Shown here: piece after piece, positions 7,902 through 16,699 of the stretch
Layout: the number at the start of each line of letters is the position of its first letter
How positions within the stretch are numbered: the stretch's first letter is position 1
From: Deltaproteobacteria bacterium
GTDB taxonomy: Bacteria > Myxococcota > Myxococcia > SLRQ01
NCBI GenBank assembly: GCA_007130885.1
Contig: SLRQ01000024.1
Coordinates: 1 to 64,000, forward strand
Direction: 5' to 3'
Length of the DNA stretch: 64,000 bases
Notes under the pieces: model-generated
Seen by the model: the letters and a program-made list of their open reading frames with translations, nothing else
Told to the model about the DNA's origin: nothing
The model's database searches: none
Made by a program: the position numbers and the translations under genes

Positions 7902-9791
7902 TCAGGCGGCTGCTCCCTCGCTCTCTTCTTCCTCGGAGCGCAAACGATCGAGCAGCTTCTCCCCGATAGTGGTTATGCATTCGAGGTTGTATCGAATTCT
8001 AGGCTCGGCCCGCTCCATCCAGCTCTCGGCCAGATCCCGTCTCTCGGGGAACCGGTGCGCTTGCTTGACGAGGATCTCGGCTATGGCGACATCCGCCAGA
8101 ATGCGTGTCAGATGCTCGGCGTGAAGCATGCCGAAGGAGAAGTCCCTTTTTGCATCCCAGCTCTTCAAGAAGTTGTCCAGGAAGTTAGGGAGTGGACCGC
8201 TCATGGCCTCTTTCCACTTGCCCTTGGCTATCTTTAGCAGAATGTGTTGCTGGGCCGAGTAGGACAGCGACTCGAGCGTGTGGAAACGCCTGTCCAAGCT
8301 GTCGCGGGCGCGAAGAGAGTTGTACTTGGCCGAGGCCATGTTCGCGAGGAACCCCTGCGGATTCTTCATGCACCCCATAAGCGCGTCCTTCAGCGCCATC
8401 AGGGCCTGTATTTGGCTCGTGCCCTCGTAAACCGGAAGCACCAGCGAGTCGCGCAGAACTCGCTCCGCCGGGAAATCCTTGGTGTATCCGTTGCCGCCGT
8501 GGATTTGCATGTTCATTCTGGACATCCAGACGGCCGCCTCCGCGGCGGCATACTTGATGAGTGGAGTGAGGAAGCGCGCTCTGCTTTTCAGCTTCGCGAC
8601 TTTCTTTTTCAGCTCATCGTCATTCTCGTGCCCCGGAAGATTCAGCCGAATCTCCGCGCGAGAGGAGATCTCTTCGGCCACCGCTCCTTCCACGGCCAGT
8701 GCGCGAAGCCCCCTTATCGTGACATCCATCTCGTCGAGATAGTTCGCGATCATCTCATGGCGATCTATGGTCTTGCCCATGCTCTTGCGCTCGGCCGCGT
8801 ACTCCTTGGCTTGCCGGAGCGCGTTCTCGCAGGCGCCTATGCTCTCGAAGCCTACCCCAATCCTGGCGTTGTTCATCAGCATGAGCATCAGCTTGAAGCC
8901 TTCGCCCGGCTTGCCGATGAGGTCGGCCTGTGAGTCTTCGTACTGTACCGATGCCGTCACCGAACCGTGGTGTCCGATCTTCTCTTCCACCCGATCGACG
9001 TGGGCATTGGTTATCGTTTCACCGTCTTTCTCGATGGTGAGGGGAACGAGGAACAGCGAGAGGGCATCCAGGCTGTTTCGGCTCTCCGTCTTCGCGAGAA
9101 CGATGTGATACTTGGCATGGCCGCTCGTTATGAAGACCTTGTTGCCGGTGACTCTCCAGACGCCGTCTTCGTCCTGTACCGCCTTTGCCCGAAGTATTGA
9201 AAGATCGCTGCCGGCGTCGGGCTCGGTCAGATCCATCGAACCCCACGCCTCGCCCTCCAGGATCTCCTCGATTACTTTCCGCCACCTGGTCTCGAGGACC
9301 GTTCCGTCATCGTCGAGCTTGGTGCTGCCTTCATGTATCGAGTACTGGAGCAGGATCAAGGCGACGCCGGTGTGAAAGCCGAAGTGCGTCATGACCGATA
9401 CGTCGCCTCTGGCGAACATCTCGCAAAGCAAGAAGTAGAGCGCCATGGGGCAGTTCATTCCGCCAAGCTCGCGAGGAATGCACACTCCGTATATGCACAT
9501 TTCCTCGAGGCCCTCGAAGATTTCCTCGAAGGCCTTGGATGTCTCTATTTTCCCCTCGACCATCTTCGTGCCTTGCTCGTCTATCGCGGCGGAGCGTGGA
9601 GCAACCTCCTCGGCGACAAAGCTTCCCACCAAATCCAGTATGTCCTTGTAAGTGTCCACGGCGTCTCGGCACGAAGCAGGACCTTCATCGTCCTTGTAGC
9701 CACGTTCGACCAGATCCACTATCTCGTCCCAGTCGATGGCTTTCTCCACGTAGAAGCGAAGGTCGTCGTTGTCGAGGTAGAAGTTCGCCAT
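7902..9791 (-). CDS. Acyl-CoA dehydrogenase (large, C-terminally extended type)
   Basis: 629 residues, much longer than the 380-400 residues of the basic family, matching the bacterial FadE-like group with an extra C-terminal helical domain (also found beside fatty-acid degradation genes in delta-proteobacteria). Residues about 60-450 hold the canonical fold: the GSMDLTEPDAGSD flavin and substrate loop, the middle beta domain, and QIHGGNGYTKDFPAERVLRD. The catalytic Glu is in PVYEGTSQIQ. The flavoenzyme introduces the alpha-beta double bond of acyl-CoAs. The C-terminal 150 residues (from LMGCMKNP) lack a known catalytic role. The gene is monocistronic on the minus strand; no electron-transfer flavoprotein genes are nearby. 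Confidence 0.93.
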   Translation of the reverse strand: MANFYLDNDDLRFYVEKAIDWDEIVDLVERGYKDDEGPASCRDAVDTYKDILDLVGSFVAEEVAPRSAAIDEQGTKMVEGKIETSKAFEEIFEGLEEMCIYGVCIPRELGGMNCPMALYFLLCEMFARGDVSVMTHFGFHTGVALILLQYSIHEGSTKLDDDGTVLETRWRKVIEEILEGEAWGSMDLTEPDAGSDLSILRAKAVQDEDGVWRVTGNKVFITSGHAKYHIVLAKTESRNSLDALSLFLVPLTIEKDGETITNAHVDRVEEKIGHHGSVTASVQYEDSQADLIGKPGEGFKLMLMLMNNARIGVGFESIGACENALRQAKEYAAERKSMGKTIDRHEMIANYLDEMDVTIRGLRALAVEGAVAEEISSRAEIRLNLPGHENDDELKKKVAKLKSRARFLTPLIKYAAAEAAVWMSRMNMQIHGGNGYTKDFPAERVLRDSLVLPVYEGTSQIQALMALKDALMGCMKNPQGFLANMASAKYNSLRARDSLDRRFHTLESLSYSAQQHILLKIAKGKWKEAMSGPLPNFLDNFLKSWDAKRDFSFGMLHAEHLTRILADVAIAEILVKQAHRFPERRDLAESWMERAEPRIRYNLECITTIGEKLLDRLRSEEEESEGAAA

Positions 9792-10029
9792 GGTTTGCTC
9801 CTGGTAGGTGAGACGAGGCTCTCGTTGTTGCGGATGGAAATCGGAGCCTACCCACCGTGACGCGTTGCGTCAACCCTTCAGTTCGGCTCCTCGAGTCGAA
9901 GACTCACCCCGGCGTGACGTCCCCGCTCATGTGCGGACCCTGATCATCGGGTCGCTTTGTTCACGACTTCTCCGGTCGGCTACTCGGCGATTTGGGTGCG
10001 GACGGCCGTGCTCGACAGAGACCGTGGTC

Positions 10030-10527
10030 CTATTCCTCGTGCTCGACGGTGAAGGTGCGCTTGCCGACGTCCTGCGCGACGACAGTATACTCTCCCTCGT
10101 CCAAGCCGGGGAGCGAGGCCTCTATCCACTGGCTGTGCAACGCCATGGTGCACATGGCGTCCGGGGGGACCTCTCTGGGCTTCCAGCGAAGCAGAATTAC
10201 GCCGTCCTCGTCCGGTCCCTCGGCCCAGGAACGCTCGATGCCATGGCAGCCGTTGCGGAACGTGATGGGGCCCGCGCGAACCTCGAAGGGTTTCCCAGCC
10301 ATGGGAGGGTCCGGATCGAGGTGAACGGCGTCGCCGATCGATGCTGGATCGTACGGTCTAGGCGAATCCGTGCCCGGCTCCGCGGCGGCGGAGCTTTCCG
10401 TCCTTTCCAGAGTTGGAGCGTCTTCCGAGTAGGTTACCTCGCCTGGGGGGACATCATCCGCCGAACGCCGGCAGGCTCCGCCGGTGATGAACGGCAGGCA
10501 AAGCGCGACAAGGACGAGCTTCTTCAT
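10030..10527 (-). CDS. Small lipoprotein of unknown function
   Basis: About 165 residues. The start MKKLVLVALCLPFITGGAC (ATG at 10527; another in-frame ATG at 10533) gives a short basic N-region, hydrophobic core and a lipobox-like GGAC, so the mature protein should be lipid-anchored. The linker after it is Ser/Glu/Pro-rich. The C-terminal half (about 70-165) looks like one beta-sandwich domain with the segment GKPFEVRAGPITFRNGCHGIERSW and a closing strand YTVVAQDVGKRTFTVEH. Two further Cys may form a disulfide. I do not recognise a family. It lies downstream of the sigma factor gene on the same strand, separated by about 100 bp. Confidence 0.75.
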   Translation of the reverse strand: MKKLVLVALCLPFITGGACRRSADDVPPGEVTYSEDAPTLERTESSAAAEPGTDSPRPYDPASIGDAVHLDPDPPMAGKPFEVRAGPITFRNGCHGIERSWAEGPDEDGVILLRWKPREVPPDAMCTMALHSQWIEASLPGLDEGEYTVVAQDVGKRTFTVEHEE

Positions 10528-10626
10528 GGTCATGAAGACTGTTTAGCCTGGTTCTTGCCGCGCGTCACCATCAAGGTCATCAAGCAGGCCCGCGGAAGGT
10601 GTGTATCGGTACAAGTCAACGAGAGG

Positions 10627-11517
10627 TTAGTGTACCGCGTCGACCCTCGCGTTGATGGTCGCATGAGCCGAAGCCAGAGCCGTCTGCAGGCGCTCCCGAG
10701 CCTTGGCTTCCACCTGACGGGCGCGCTCTCTCGAGAACCCGAAATGGCTTCCTACCTCTCGCAAGGTCATTGGATCGTCCGACATCAACCGATGCCTGGC
10801 TATGAAACGCTCACGCTCTGTCAGTTGCTCCATGGCGCGCTCCACCGCAGCTTGCGCTATGGCTCGTATCTCGGTCCGCTCCAAGCGCTCGTCGGGCATC
10901 AGCTCGACGCAGGCCAACAAATCCTGATGCTCCGTGTCCCCGTCCTCGCCATCCAGGGGCGCGTTCAAAGATAGGTCTCTTGCGCCCATCCTGCGCTCCA
11001 TGGACCTGACCTCACCGGCACGTACCCCGAGAACGGTTGCCACCGTCTCCGGTTCCGCGGCTTCTCCGCTCCCACCGTAACGAGCCAGGTAGCGGCGCGT
11101 TCGGGCAAGGCTGAAGAAGAGTCGCCTCTGCGCCTGCGTGGTTCCCATCTTCACGAGAGACCAGCGAGAGAGGATGTAGTTTTGTATGTAAGCGCGTATC
11201 CACCACCTAGCGTAGGTTATGAGGCGAACGCCGCGCGACGCGTCGAACTTCTGGATTGAACGAATAAGACCAAGATTGCCCTCCTGAACCAGGTCTTCCA
11301 TCGGAAGTCCGTACGACCGGTAACCGTAGGCGACCTTCACCACGAAGCGGAGGTTGGCTTTCACCAGCTTGTTGAAGGCCTCAGGATTGGAGCGGCTTGC
11401 GTACTCTCTAGCCAGCTCGTCTTCCTCCTCCCTGGAAAGCGGCCGATGGCGGCCCACCTCGGAAAGATAACGCTCGAGCGGTCGGTGTGAGGCCTGCTGT
11501 TCCCCATTGCGCTGCAT
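10627..11517 (-). CDS. rpoH: RpoH-type (sigma-32 family) RNA polymerase sigma factor
   Basis: 296 residues, the usual size for sigma-32. Regions 1.2-2.4 run from about 12 to 125 (LERYLSEVGR; LVKANLRFVVKVAYGYRSYGLPMEDLVQEGNLGLIRSIQKFD; TYARWWIRAYIQNYIL). The RpoH box QAQRRLFFSL at 128-137 separates it from housekeeping sigma factors. Region 4.2 is near 248-275 (MTLREVGSHFGFSRERARQVE). GGGAG lies about 10 nt before the ATG. It likely directs heat-shock or envelope-stress genes; delta-proteobacteria often carry several RpoH paralogues, so this may not be the main heat-shock factor. A 550-bp space without a clear gene follows on the far side. Confidence 0.9.
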   Translation of the reverse strand: MQRNGEQQASHRPLERYLSEVGRHRPLSREEEDELAREYASRSNPEAFNKLVKANLRFVVKVAYGYRSYGLPMEDLVQEGNLGLIRSIQKFDASRGVRLITYARWWIRAYIQNYILSRWSLVKMGTTQAQRRLFFSLARTRRYLARYGGSGEAAEPETVATVLGVRAGEVRSMERRMGARDLSLNAPLDGEDGDTEHQDLLACVELMPDERLERTEIRAIAQAAVERAMEQLTERERFIARHRLMSDDPMTLREVGSHFGFSRERARQVEAKARERLQTALASAHATINARVDAVH

Positions 11518-12067
11518 TTTGACTTCTCCCTCTTCATTCGGAAAATGAGATCCCCGTCCCCAAAAAATCTGTTTTGTCCCTGTCTGAAGATCGTCGTCAC
11601 CATGACGAGAAACGCAAGGGAGGAAAAGAAGGTAGCCGGCGCGGTAGGAAGTACCGTCGTGTACCGATTACAGAAGGAGAAAATCGCCATCGTTCTAGCT
11701 AGAGTAAACAGTTACAGAGGGACTGTGTATGCAATAGTGCAAGGTCGGCTGTTTCGGAGGGTGGCTGTTCCGATCGCCGAGCATGGGCGGCCGGCAAGGA
11801 GCGCTCCGGCATCTCGGTCAGCCCGCACTCACGATTCGAACAGTGAGCTACGATCTCGGTGTGGTGGTATCAAATAATAAATCTCTCATGAACAAAGCGT
11901 TTCCTTGTTCCGGCGCAAGGATGGTTTTGCAAAGGAACGTGCGGCTTGATTGACGTGTCGACAGTGGGAAAAGCTTCGTCGACCCCGGAACGTCAGTGAA
12001 ACGTAATTTCAGGCGGCATGCGAAACCATGCCGCGGAACCCCGTTTGGGCGGTGCGGAGGCCTGAAA
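11518..12067. other. Intergenic region of 550 bp between rpoH and the FAD oxidase gene
   Basis: It should hold the rpoH promoter, but I cannot pick convincing -35/-10 boxes. A 91-codon plus-strand frame from an ATG at 11602 encodes a basic peptide without recognisable features or ribosome site and is not called. The last 60 bases carry a strong inverted repeat, listed separately. Confidence 0.5.
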
Positions 12068-12068
12068 T
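12006..12068. other. Structured inverted repeat at the 3' end of the FAD oxidase gene
   Basis: Outer arms ATTTCAGGC (12006-12014) and GCCTGAAAT (12060-12068) are perfectly complementary over 9 bp. Inside, GGCATG (12015-12020) and CATGCC (12027-12032) form a second hairpin with a 6-nt loop, leaving a 27-nt segment that can fold weakly. The element abuts and overlaps by one base the oxidase stop codon. As RNA from the minus strand it would be a three-way junction. It lacks a U-run, so a simple intrinsic terminator is unlikely. Confidence 0.55.
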
Positions 12069-13477
12069 CATGGTGGTAATAATCCCCACCGAGTTGGTTC
12101 CAGCATGTTTTCCGGATCAATCGTGCGCCGCAGGCGAATGGTCAAATCCGTCGAGCCTTCATCGGTGACCTCGTTTACAAGACCGCGATGTTCGCGGGGG
12201 TACCGATGGATTACGAAACCCGCGGCATCGAGAATCTCGACCAGTCGTCTTTCCGCTGCCAGCAGCTCATCACGGTCTTCTTGCCCGTTCGTCGCCGCCG
12301 GCGGAATCACATGAAGTATTCCATGGTCGCCCCCAGGGGACGGGCGCATCAAAATGCCGGCGGGCAAGCCTATCTCACCGTAGGCTTCATCGACCTTCGA
12401 GGCGCCGTCCACCATGGCCCGAACAGGTCCGTGACAGCTCAGTAGCCTGGGCGCAGTGTCACCACCGCGCTCACAAAGGGCCTCCGGTAGCCGGAGCGGC
12501 AGATCTCCGAGCATCGCCAGCGAAGGACAAACGCGAGCGACGCTCGATAGCGGAAGTGGATCGTCGAACCGTCCCCCTCGCTTGCTTGCTCGAGAGAGTG
12601 CCTGGGCTAGGTGTACGCGCTTGTACTCGAGATCCGGCAGTGAGTCCGCGCGGAAATCCACCGCCAGCCAAGCTTCGGGCTCTCCTGGGAGGCGCCGGCG
12701 GGGCCGGGATGCGCCGAGCAGCACACGCGGCAGTGTCCAAGGGATTACGTGAGTCTCGTCGAAAAGCTCCGTTCGGGCGAGCCTGATCGATGCGGCCATG
12801 GCGAGACGGCGCTTGGAAGAGGGTATCAGAAGCCTGCGAGCATGACGTGGCCGTGGGTCAAGGGCGACCGCGAGTCTGGTCACGATGCCCGATGCTCCTC
12901 TCCAGCGTGCGAAAAGACTTGTCATGTCGGTACCCGGACCTCTTCCCCACCATCGGCCCGTGGCGGCGCTGGCTCCGGTTTTGACCGTCTCTCCCGTCGC
13001 AAGGATCGCCTCGACGCCCAGCAAGAAGCGGCTCTCGTTACCAAGGGAGAGCCCTGCTCCCTCGGCACCGTCGAAGAGGAAAGTCGTCCACGGCCCAATG
13101 CCCGAGGGTGTGGACGTCACTGGAAGAGCGAGGTCGCCTCCTTCCTCGAGGAGGCGCTTTTCGAGTCCCTGCCATGTCACGCCCGGCTCCACGACCGCGT
13201 ATCGCTCGGTGTGCTCGATCTCGAGCACCCTGTTGAGAAGCCGAAGATCCAGGATGATGCCTCCCTCTCTCGGCATTGTTACGTCGGAGGTATCGAGTCC
13301 CGGAGCTCTTTGAAGCAGAGGCAGCTTTCTCTTTTTCGCCGTGGTGAGCACCGAGAGTACCTCTTCGCTGCTTGCTGGACTCACGTGGAACACCTGAGGG
13401 CAGCCAACCTCGGCCCGGACTCTGTTTTCTCCGACCAAGCCTCCGAGCTCGTCGGCGAGATTCGAGCCTCTAATCAT
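12068..13477 (-). CDS. FAD-binding oxidoreductase (FAD_binding_4 / vanillyl-alcohol oxidase-like)
   Basis: 469 residues. The N-terminal PCMH-type FAD domain (about 15-220) shows the pattern VSPASSEEVLSVLTTAKKRKLPLLQRAPGLD, GGIILDLRLLNRVLEIEHTERYAVVEPGVTWQGLEKRL and TSTPSGIGPWTTFL. The end, DPENMLEPTRW, matches the usual closing motif of glycolate and lactate oxidase relatives. The middle is less conserved; closest in layout to GlcD/PchF-type enzymes. Substrate is unknown. No flavin-linking His could be identified. It overlaps by 8 bp the small SCP2-like gene upstream, so the two are translationally coupled; a structured inverted repeat marks its 3' end. Confidence 0.85.
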   Translation of the reverse strand: MIRGSNLADELGGLVGENRVRAEVGCPQVFHVSPASSEEVLSVLTTAKKRKLPLLQRAPGLDTSDVTMPREGGIILDLRLLNRVLEIEHTERYAVVEPGVTWQGLEKRLLEEGGDLALPVTSTPSGIGPWTTFLFDGAEGAGLSLGNESRFLLGVEAILATGETVKTGASAATGRWWGRGPGTDMTSLFARWRGASGIVTRLAVALDPRPRHARRLLIPSSKRRLAMAASIRLARTELFDETHVIPWTLPRVLLGASRPRRRLPGEPEAWLAVDFRADSLPDLEYKRVHLAQALSRASKRGGRFDDPLPLSSVARVCPSLAMLGDLPLRLPEALCERGGDTAPRLLSCHGPVRAMVDGASKVDEAYGEIGLPAGILMRPSPGGDHGILHVIPPAATNGQEDRDELLAAERRLVEILDAAGFVIHRYPREHRGLVNEVTDEGSTDLTIRLRRTIDPENMLEPTRWGLLPP

Positions 13478-13862
13478 TGTGTTCCTCTGGTTCGTTAGAG
13501 TTCTCGGTCGAAAGCAGAGGAAGGAAGCGGCGCAGAAGCAGCAGGTTGCCGGACACCCGAACTTGGCGGCGGAGAATGTCCATGGCCCTTATCTTGCCCT
13601 GACAAATGGCGAAGAAGGAGGCCAGCGTGCCTGAAGCCGAAGCGTGCTCTCTTTGGGCGGTGTTCTCCTGCTCGAGCTGAATGGTCCGCCCTTCGAGCAC
13701 GACAAAGGTTTCCATCTCTCCGGCTGTCAGGCGCACTCGTCCGCGTAGGCGCCGAGCGATGTTTCGGCCGTCCACGGTTTCGAGAGCCCGGCGGAGTCTC
13801 TCTCTCACCAGGAGAGAGAGAATGTGCAGGTCGTCGTCGTCGCTGGTGATCAGGCGCGGCAC
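13470..13862 (-). CDS. Small SCP2-like (sterol carrier fold) protein
   Basis: 130 residues from a GTG at 13862 with AAGG 6 nt upstream. The segment from about 40 to 118 (GRVRLTAGEMETFVVLEGRTIQLEQ, then ASGTLASFFAICQGKIRAMDILRRQVRVSGNLLLLRRFLPLL) has the SCP2 layout: a strand pair, a helix over the sheet, and a closing G-x-hydrophobic strand plus helix. The family binds lipids or acyl-CoAs in a hydrophobic tunnel. This is a fold guess from pattern. It is the first gene of a two-gene unit with the flavoprotein oxidase, which suggests a lipophilic substrate for that enzyme (inference). Confidence 0.65.
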   Translation of the reverse strand: MPRLITSDDDDLHILSLLVRERLRRALETVDGRNIARRLRGRVRLTAGEMETFVVLEGRTIQLEQENTAQREHASASGTLASFFAICQGKIRAMDILRRQVRVSGNLLLLRRFLPLLSTENSNEPEEHND

Positions 13863-13914
13863 GCCCGCCTTATACAGCTTTTTGGAGGGCTTGAGAAATT
13901 AGATGCGAGAATGA

Positions 13915-14529
13915 TCAGGTGCGAAGCACGGAGTCGTCGGGATAGATGAGCAGCGCGTGCCTGTGGCAGGTAAGCAAGTCGGCTTCGGCCATGCTATTGC
14001 GGCGGGCACCCAGGATCTCCAGCTCATCGTTGTCGTCGTTCCAAAGAAGGAACGGAGCTACTACATCCGGAGGATCGACGAGCCAAGCTTGATGGATCTC
14101 TCCTTCGGCCAGAGCCAGCGATGGGTGAGCTGCTTCCGAAAGCTTGCAAGTACCCCGGTAGGCGATCCTCGAGTCGGCTGCCCGCAGGCTCCTGCGAACG
14201 GCGGCTTCGTCCAGCTCGCTGGGAGAGCCCTGGTCCAGCACGAACCAGAGGCGAAGGACGATGTCGGGCAGCCCCATGGGGTTTCGCCCCTCGATGGGCT
14301 CGAACCAGAAGCTGCTGTTTCGGCCGGTGCGCTGGTGAAGTACCGACATGACCCCTGCAGCCAGTGCTTGGACTCCTCTCCAGGTGAAGATGCTCAGAAG
14401 CTCCGGAGCGCTGAACTCGTACATCAGCCCGAACTCCTCGTGGCTGAAAGGCAAGAGTGTCAGAGCCGCGCCTTTGGAGCTAGCTCCTTTGTGGGCGATG
14501 CCGTCCATTGCACGGAGTCTCATAGGCAT
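13915..14529 (-). CDS. Hypothetical protein
   Basis: 204 residues, not recognised. No signal peptide or membrane segment. It is rich in Trp and hydrophobic strands (LSIFTWRGVQALAAGVMSVL; IVLRLWFVLDQGSP; IHQAWLVDPPDVVAPFLLWNDDNDELEILGARR) and looks like one globular cytosolic alpha/beta domain. Two in-frame ATG codons near the start (M1, M3) and one at residue 8 make the exact N-terminus uncertain. It is on the same strand as the SCP2-like and FAD oxidase genes, 52 bp upstream, and could be the first gene of that operon. Confidence 0.6.
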   Translation of the reverse strand: MPMRLRAMDGIAHKGASSKGAALTLLPFSHEEFGLMYEFSAPELLSIFTWRGVQALAAGVMSVLHQRTGRNSSFWFEPIEGRNPMGLPDIVLRLWFVLDQGSPSELDEAAVRRSLRAADSRIAYRGTCKLSEAAHPSLALAEGEIHQAWLVDPPDVVAPFLLWNDDNDELEILGARRNSMAEADLLTCHRHALLIYPDDSVLRT

Positions 14530-14615
14530 CGGTATCGCGCGAACCCATGCGGTTACACCCCTACGAGGCGCTTGTTCGGTGAGCCGGTGTCTAAATCGGC
14601 ATCACGATCTCAGGT

Positions 14616-15101
14616 TTAGTCCACGCACTCTATGAGCACGTCCGCGGCGGCTCCCGCCATCTCATGCGCTCCGCTCGTTCGGGTGGCTATGAGTAGGCGC
14701 ATGGTCTGGCCGCAGTAGGGGTAGAGATCGTCATTTGGAGTGTATCCCTCAAGGCAGACTTCCCGCACCTCGCCGCTGTCGAAAGGCTTCTCCGTGTCAT
14801 CGGGCAATCGCAGCTGAAGCTCGAGCGCCGGGTTGTTGGTGCGCCAACTGGAGCCGCTGAACAGCCGGACGTACTCCAGCCTCACCGTCTTGCCGCCGGC
14901 GTTTTCTCCCGCCTCGAGAGAGAGAGAGAGCGTCACGTCGGCGCTGTCCCAGGGCTCGGCCAGGAGGGCTTGGATACTGACGTCTCGAATCTCCGGACGG
15001 ACCACGTTCTTTGCCTCTATTTGGCCGCACGAGGTCGCGACAAAGAGAAGAAGAAAAGAGAGTAGCGCCGGGAGGGACAGACGGGGGAGTGTGACTCTCA
15101 T
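14616..15101 (-). CDS. Lipoprotein, hypothetical
   Basis: 161 residues. The N-terminus (MRVTLPRLSLPALLSFLLLF then VATSC) is a clear lipoprotein signal with Cys at about 25. The mature part (LAEPWDSADVTLSLSLEAGENAGGKTVRLEYVRL...) is predicted mostly beta, resembling the LEA/immunoglobulin-like beta-sandwich lipoproteins common in myxobacteria. Two Cys pairs in the C-terminal half may form disulfides. Not assignable to a named family. Same strand as the next lipoprotein upstream, 45 bp away. Confidence 0.75.
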   Translation of the reverse strand: MRVTLPRLSLPALLSFLLLFVATSCGQIEAKNVVRPEIRDVSIQALLAEPWDSADVTLSLSLEAGENAGGKTVRLEYVRLFSGSSWRTNNPALELQLRLPDDTEKPFDSGEVREVCLEGYTPNDDLYPYCGQTMRLLIATRTSGAHEMAGAAADVLIECVD

Positions 15102-15145
15102 GACTCCTTAGCATGAGCACGACCCGGCCTATCACGGCAATGGGT

Positions 15146-15532
15146 TCATCTCCTGGTGGGAAGATCTTCGCCCTTTCCCTTGCTCCGAGAAGGCTCCATT
15201 TCGACGCGCACTTCGGACTCGAGAGTATAAGCGCCGCCTGCGAGGAAATCGGCAATCAAGGCCGGGAGAAAAAAGATGTTCCCGAGCACCAGTGGATTGA
15301 CCTTTCGCTCGATGGTCACCTCGAGGTTTTCATAGCCCTCGGCGGTGAACTCCACGCGATTTTGCTTTCGACGTTCCACGCTGAGCACGCCCGGAGTGCG
15401 CACTTCTCCGGCCCCGGCGACGTGCGCCGTTGCTCGAGGCGGGTCCGAGACCAAGCTAACGTCCTGATGGGTGCCGACCAGCAGTGTGGCGCAGCCGCTC
15501 GAGGAGGCGGACAGGGCGAGGACCGCCGCCAT
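15146..15532 (-). CDS. PEGA-like lipoprotein
   Basis: The open frame runs to 15640 but the lipoprotein signal (MAAVLALSASSSGCATLL) points to the ATG at 15532; its N-region lacks Lys/Arg, so the start is uncertain. The mature protein shows GTHQDVSLVSDPPRATAHVAG, then GVLSVERRKQNRVEFTAEGYE, the layout of PEGA-type and related outer-membrane stress lipoproteins where 'SDPPGA.V' opens a small beta domain. A hydrophobic stretch (VLGNIFFLPALIADFLAGGAY) follows, typical of this lipoprotein group and usually annotated as translocated surface protein of unknown role. It is followed by another lipoprotein gene on the same strand. Confidence 0.65.
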   Translation of the reverse strand: MAAVLALSASSSGCATLLVGTHQDVSLVSDPPRATAHVAGAGEVRTPGVLSVERRKQNRVEFTAEGYENLEVTIERKVNPLVLGNIFFLPALIADFLAGGAYTLESEVRVEMEPSRSKGKGEDLPTRR

Positions 15533-15876
15533 CGAAGCCTTGATTACCGTGTGGACTGACGGGAATGAAGAGCCGAGATCGAAGCCGGCTTCCCGCGTGA
15601 AAGAGCAGCTCATCGGAGAGGAGCCTGCCTTGTCGGCCATCCGTGGTCAACATTGTGGACGGTTGCGAAATCCCGAGATGTATCGTTCGCTTGAAGGCGA
15701 GGAAGAGCCGGAATGCAGAGTAGGGCGATTGAATCAGCTATCGAGCGAGTCCGCACCACTCTTCATATCGAGCGCGCACGGGAGTTTGGGCATGGCGAGC
15801 TACTTGGTCACTAGATCGTGACGCATGGAAGCGTGTTACAATTGCGCGAACGCCGCAAGTAACCGGAGGTCTATCG

Positions 15877-16686
15877 ATGAAGCCACGTTACCCGAGTTAT
15901 TTCTTGTATCGCCGGCTGCCGCTGCCGCTGCCGGTCATGCTCGTCTCGATCGCTTGTCTCGTTGGTTGTCCCGGTGATGACGCCGAGGTCGAGCCGGAAG
16001 CCGAGCCGTTGTCTTCCGCCGAGGTGATTGATGCGCTCCAGTCGAGGGACGCGGCCGTGGCCGGATGTGTCTCTCGTGCAAGGCATCGTAACCCACGACT
16101 GGCGGGCCGAGTGGAGGTTGCGGGGACGATCGAGACTTCCGGCAGGGTGCAAGAGGTGCGAGTGGAAGAGATCGATTCTCCAGATCGATACTTGGAGGAC
16201 TGCGTTTTGACGCAGGTCCGGCGTGTACGTTTTCCGGAGGCTGAGGCGCGGACCACCTTCAGGCACTCCTGGGAGCTGGGTGACGCCACGGAGCGGCATG
16301 CCCGCGACCCTGTCGGCGAGCGAGATTTCGTTTTCGAGCAGGATGAGCCGCAAGGCGATGAACAAGCACCCGCAAAGTTCCGAAGAGAAGAGATCGAACG
16401 TTTGGCCCAGCGGTACGGTGACGAGGTGCGCGAGTGCTACGCCGATGCGGCAAAGGATGACCCGGAGCTCGCGGGCAATGTCGAGATCACGTGGGCGGTG
16501 GACCCCAGCGGTGCGGTTCGAAGCCCCGCGGTTACGGGGGGTACGCTCGATGACGGGCGCGTTCGAGCTTGTTTGGTCGGGATGGTACGGGGCTGGAGGT
16601 TTACGCCGCTCGAAGGCTCTTCCGCCATGAGGCAGACCAGCTACACCTGGGAGTTCGAGACTCGCGAGGTGCGGGAGGAACCCTAA
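15877..16686 (+). CDS. Lipoprotein with two AgmX/PglI C-terminal-like domains
   Basis: 269 residues. A signal ends at a lipobox-like IACLVGC near residue 31. Two copies of a TonB-C-like domain follow: one about 45-130 (CVSRARHRNPRLAGRVEVAGTI; GRVQEVRVEE; LEDCVLTQVRRVRFP) and one about 165-260 (CYADAAKDDPELAGNVEITWAV; GAVRSPAVTG; VRACLVGMVRGWRF). Each keeps the paired Cys and the N/D-P-x-L-x-G-x-V signature of the AgmX/PglI family known from myxobacterial gliding and adventurous-motility loci. It probably works in the outer membrane or periplasm. It converges on the Smr gene with 13 bp between stops. Confidence 0.82.
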   Translation: MKPRYPSYFLYRRLPLPLPVMLVSIACLVGCPGDDAEVEPEAEPLSSAEVIDALQSRDAAVAGCVSRARHRNPRLAGRVEVAGTIETSGRVQEVRVEEIDSPDRYLEDCVLTQVRRVRFPEAEARTTFRHSWELGDATERHARDPVGERDFVFEQDEPQGDEQAPAKFRREEIERLAQRYGDEVRECYADAAKDDPELAGNVEITWAVDPSGAVRSPAVTGGTLDDGRVRACLVGMVRGWRFTPLEGSSAMRQTSYTWEFETREVREEP

Positions 16687-16699
16687 ACAGCCCGCCGCT

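Noticed and set aside
11602..11877. 91-codon basic plus-strand frame upstream of rpoH
   Set aside because: No ribosome site, no domain, no partner; cannot be told from chance.
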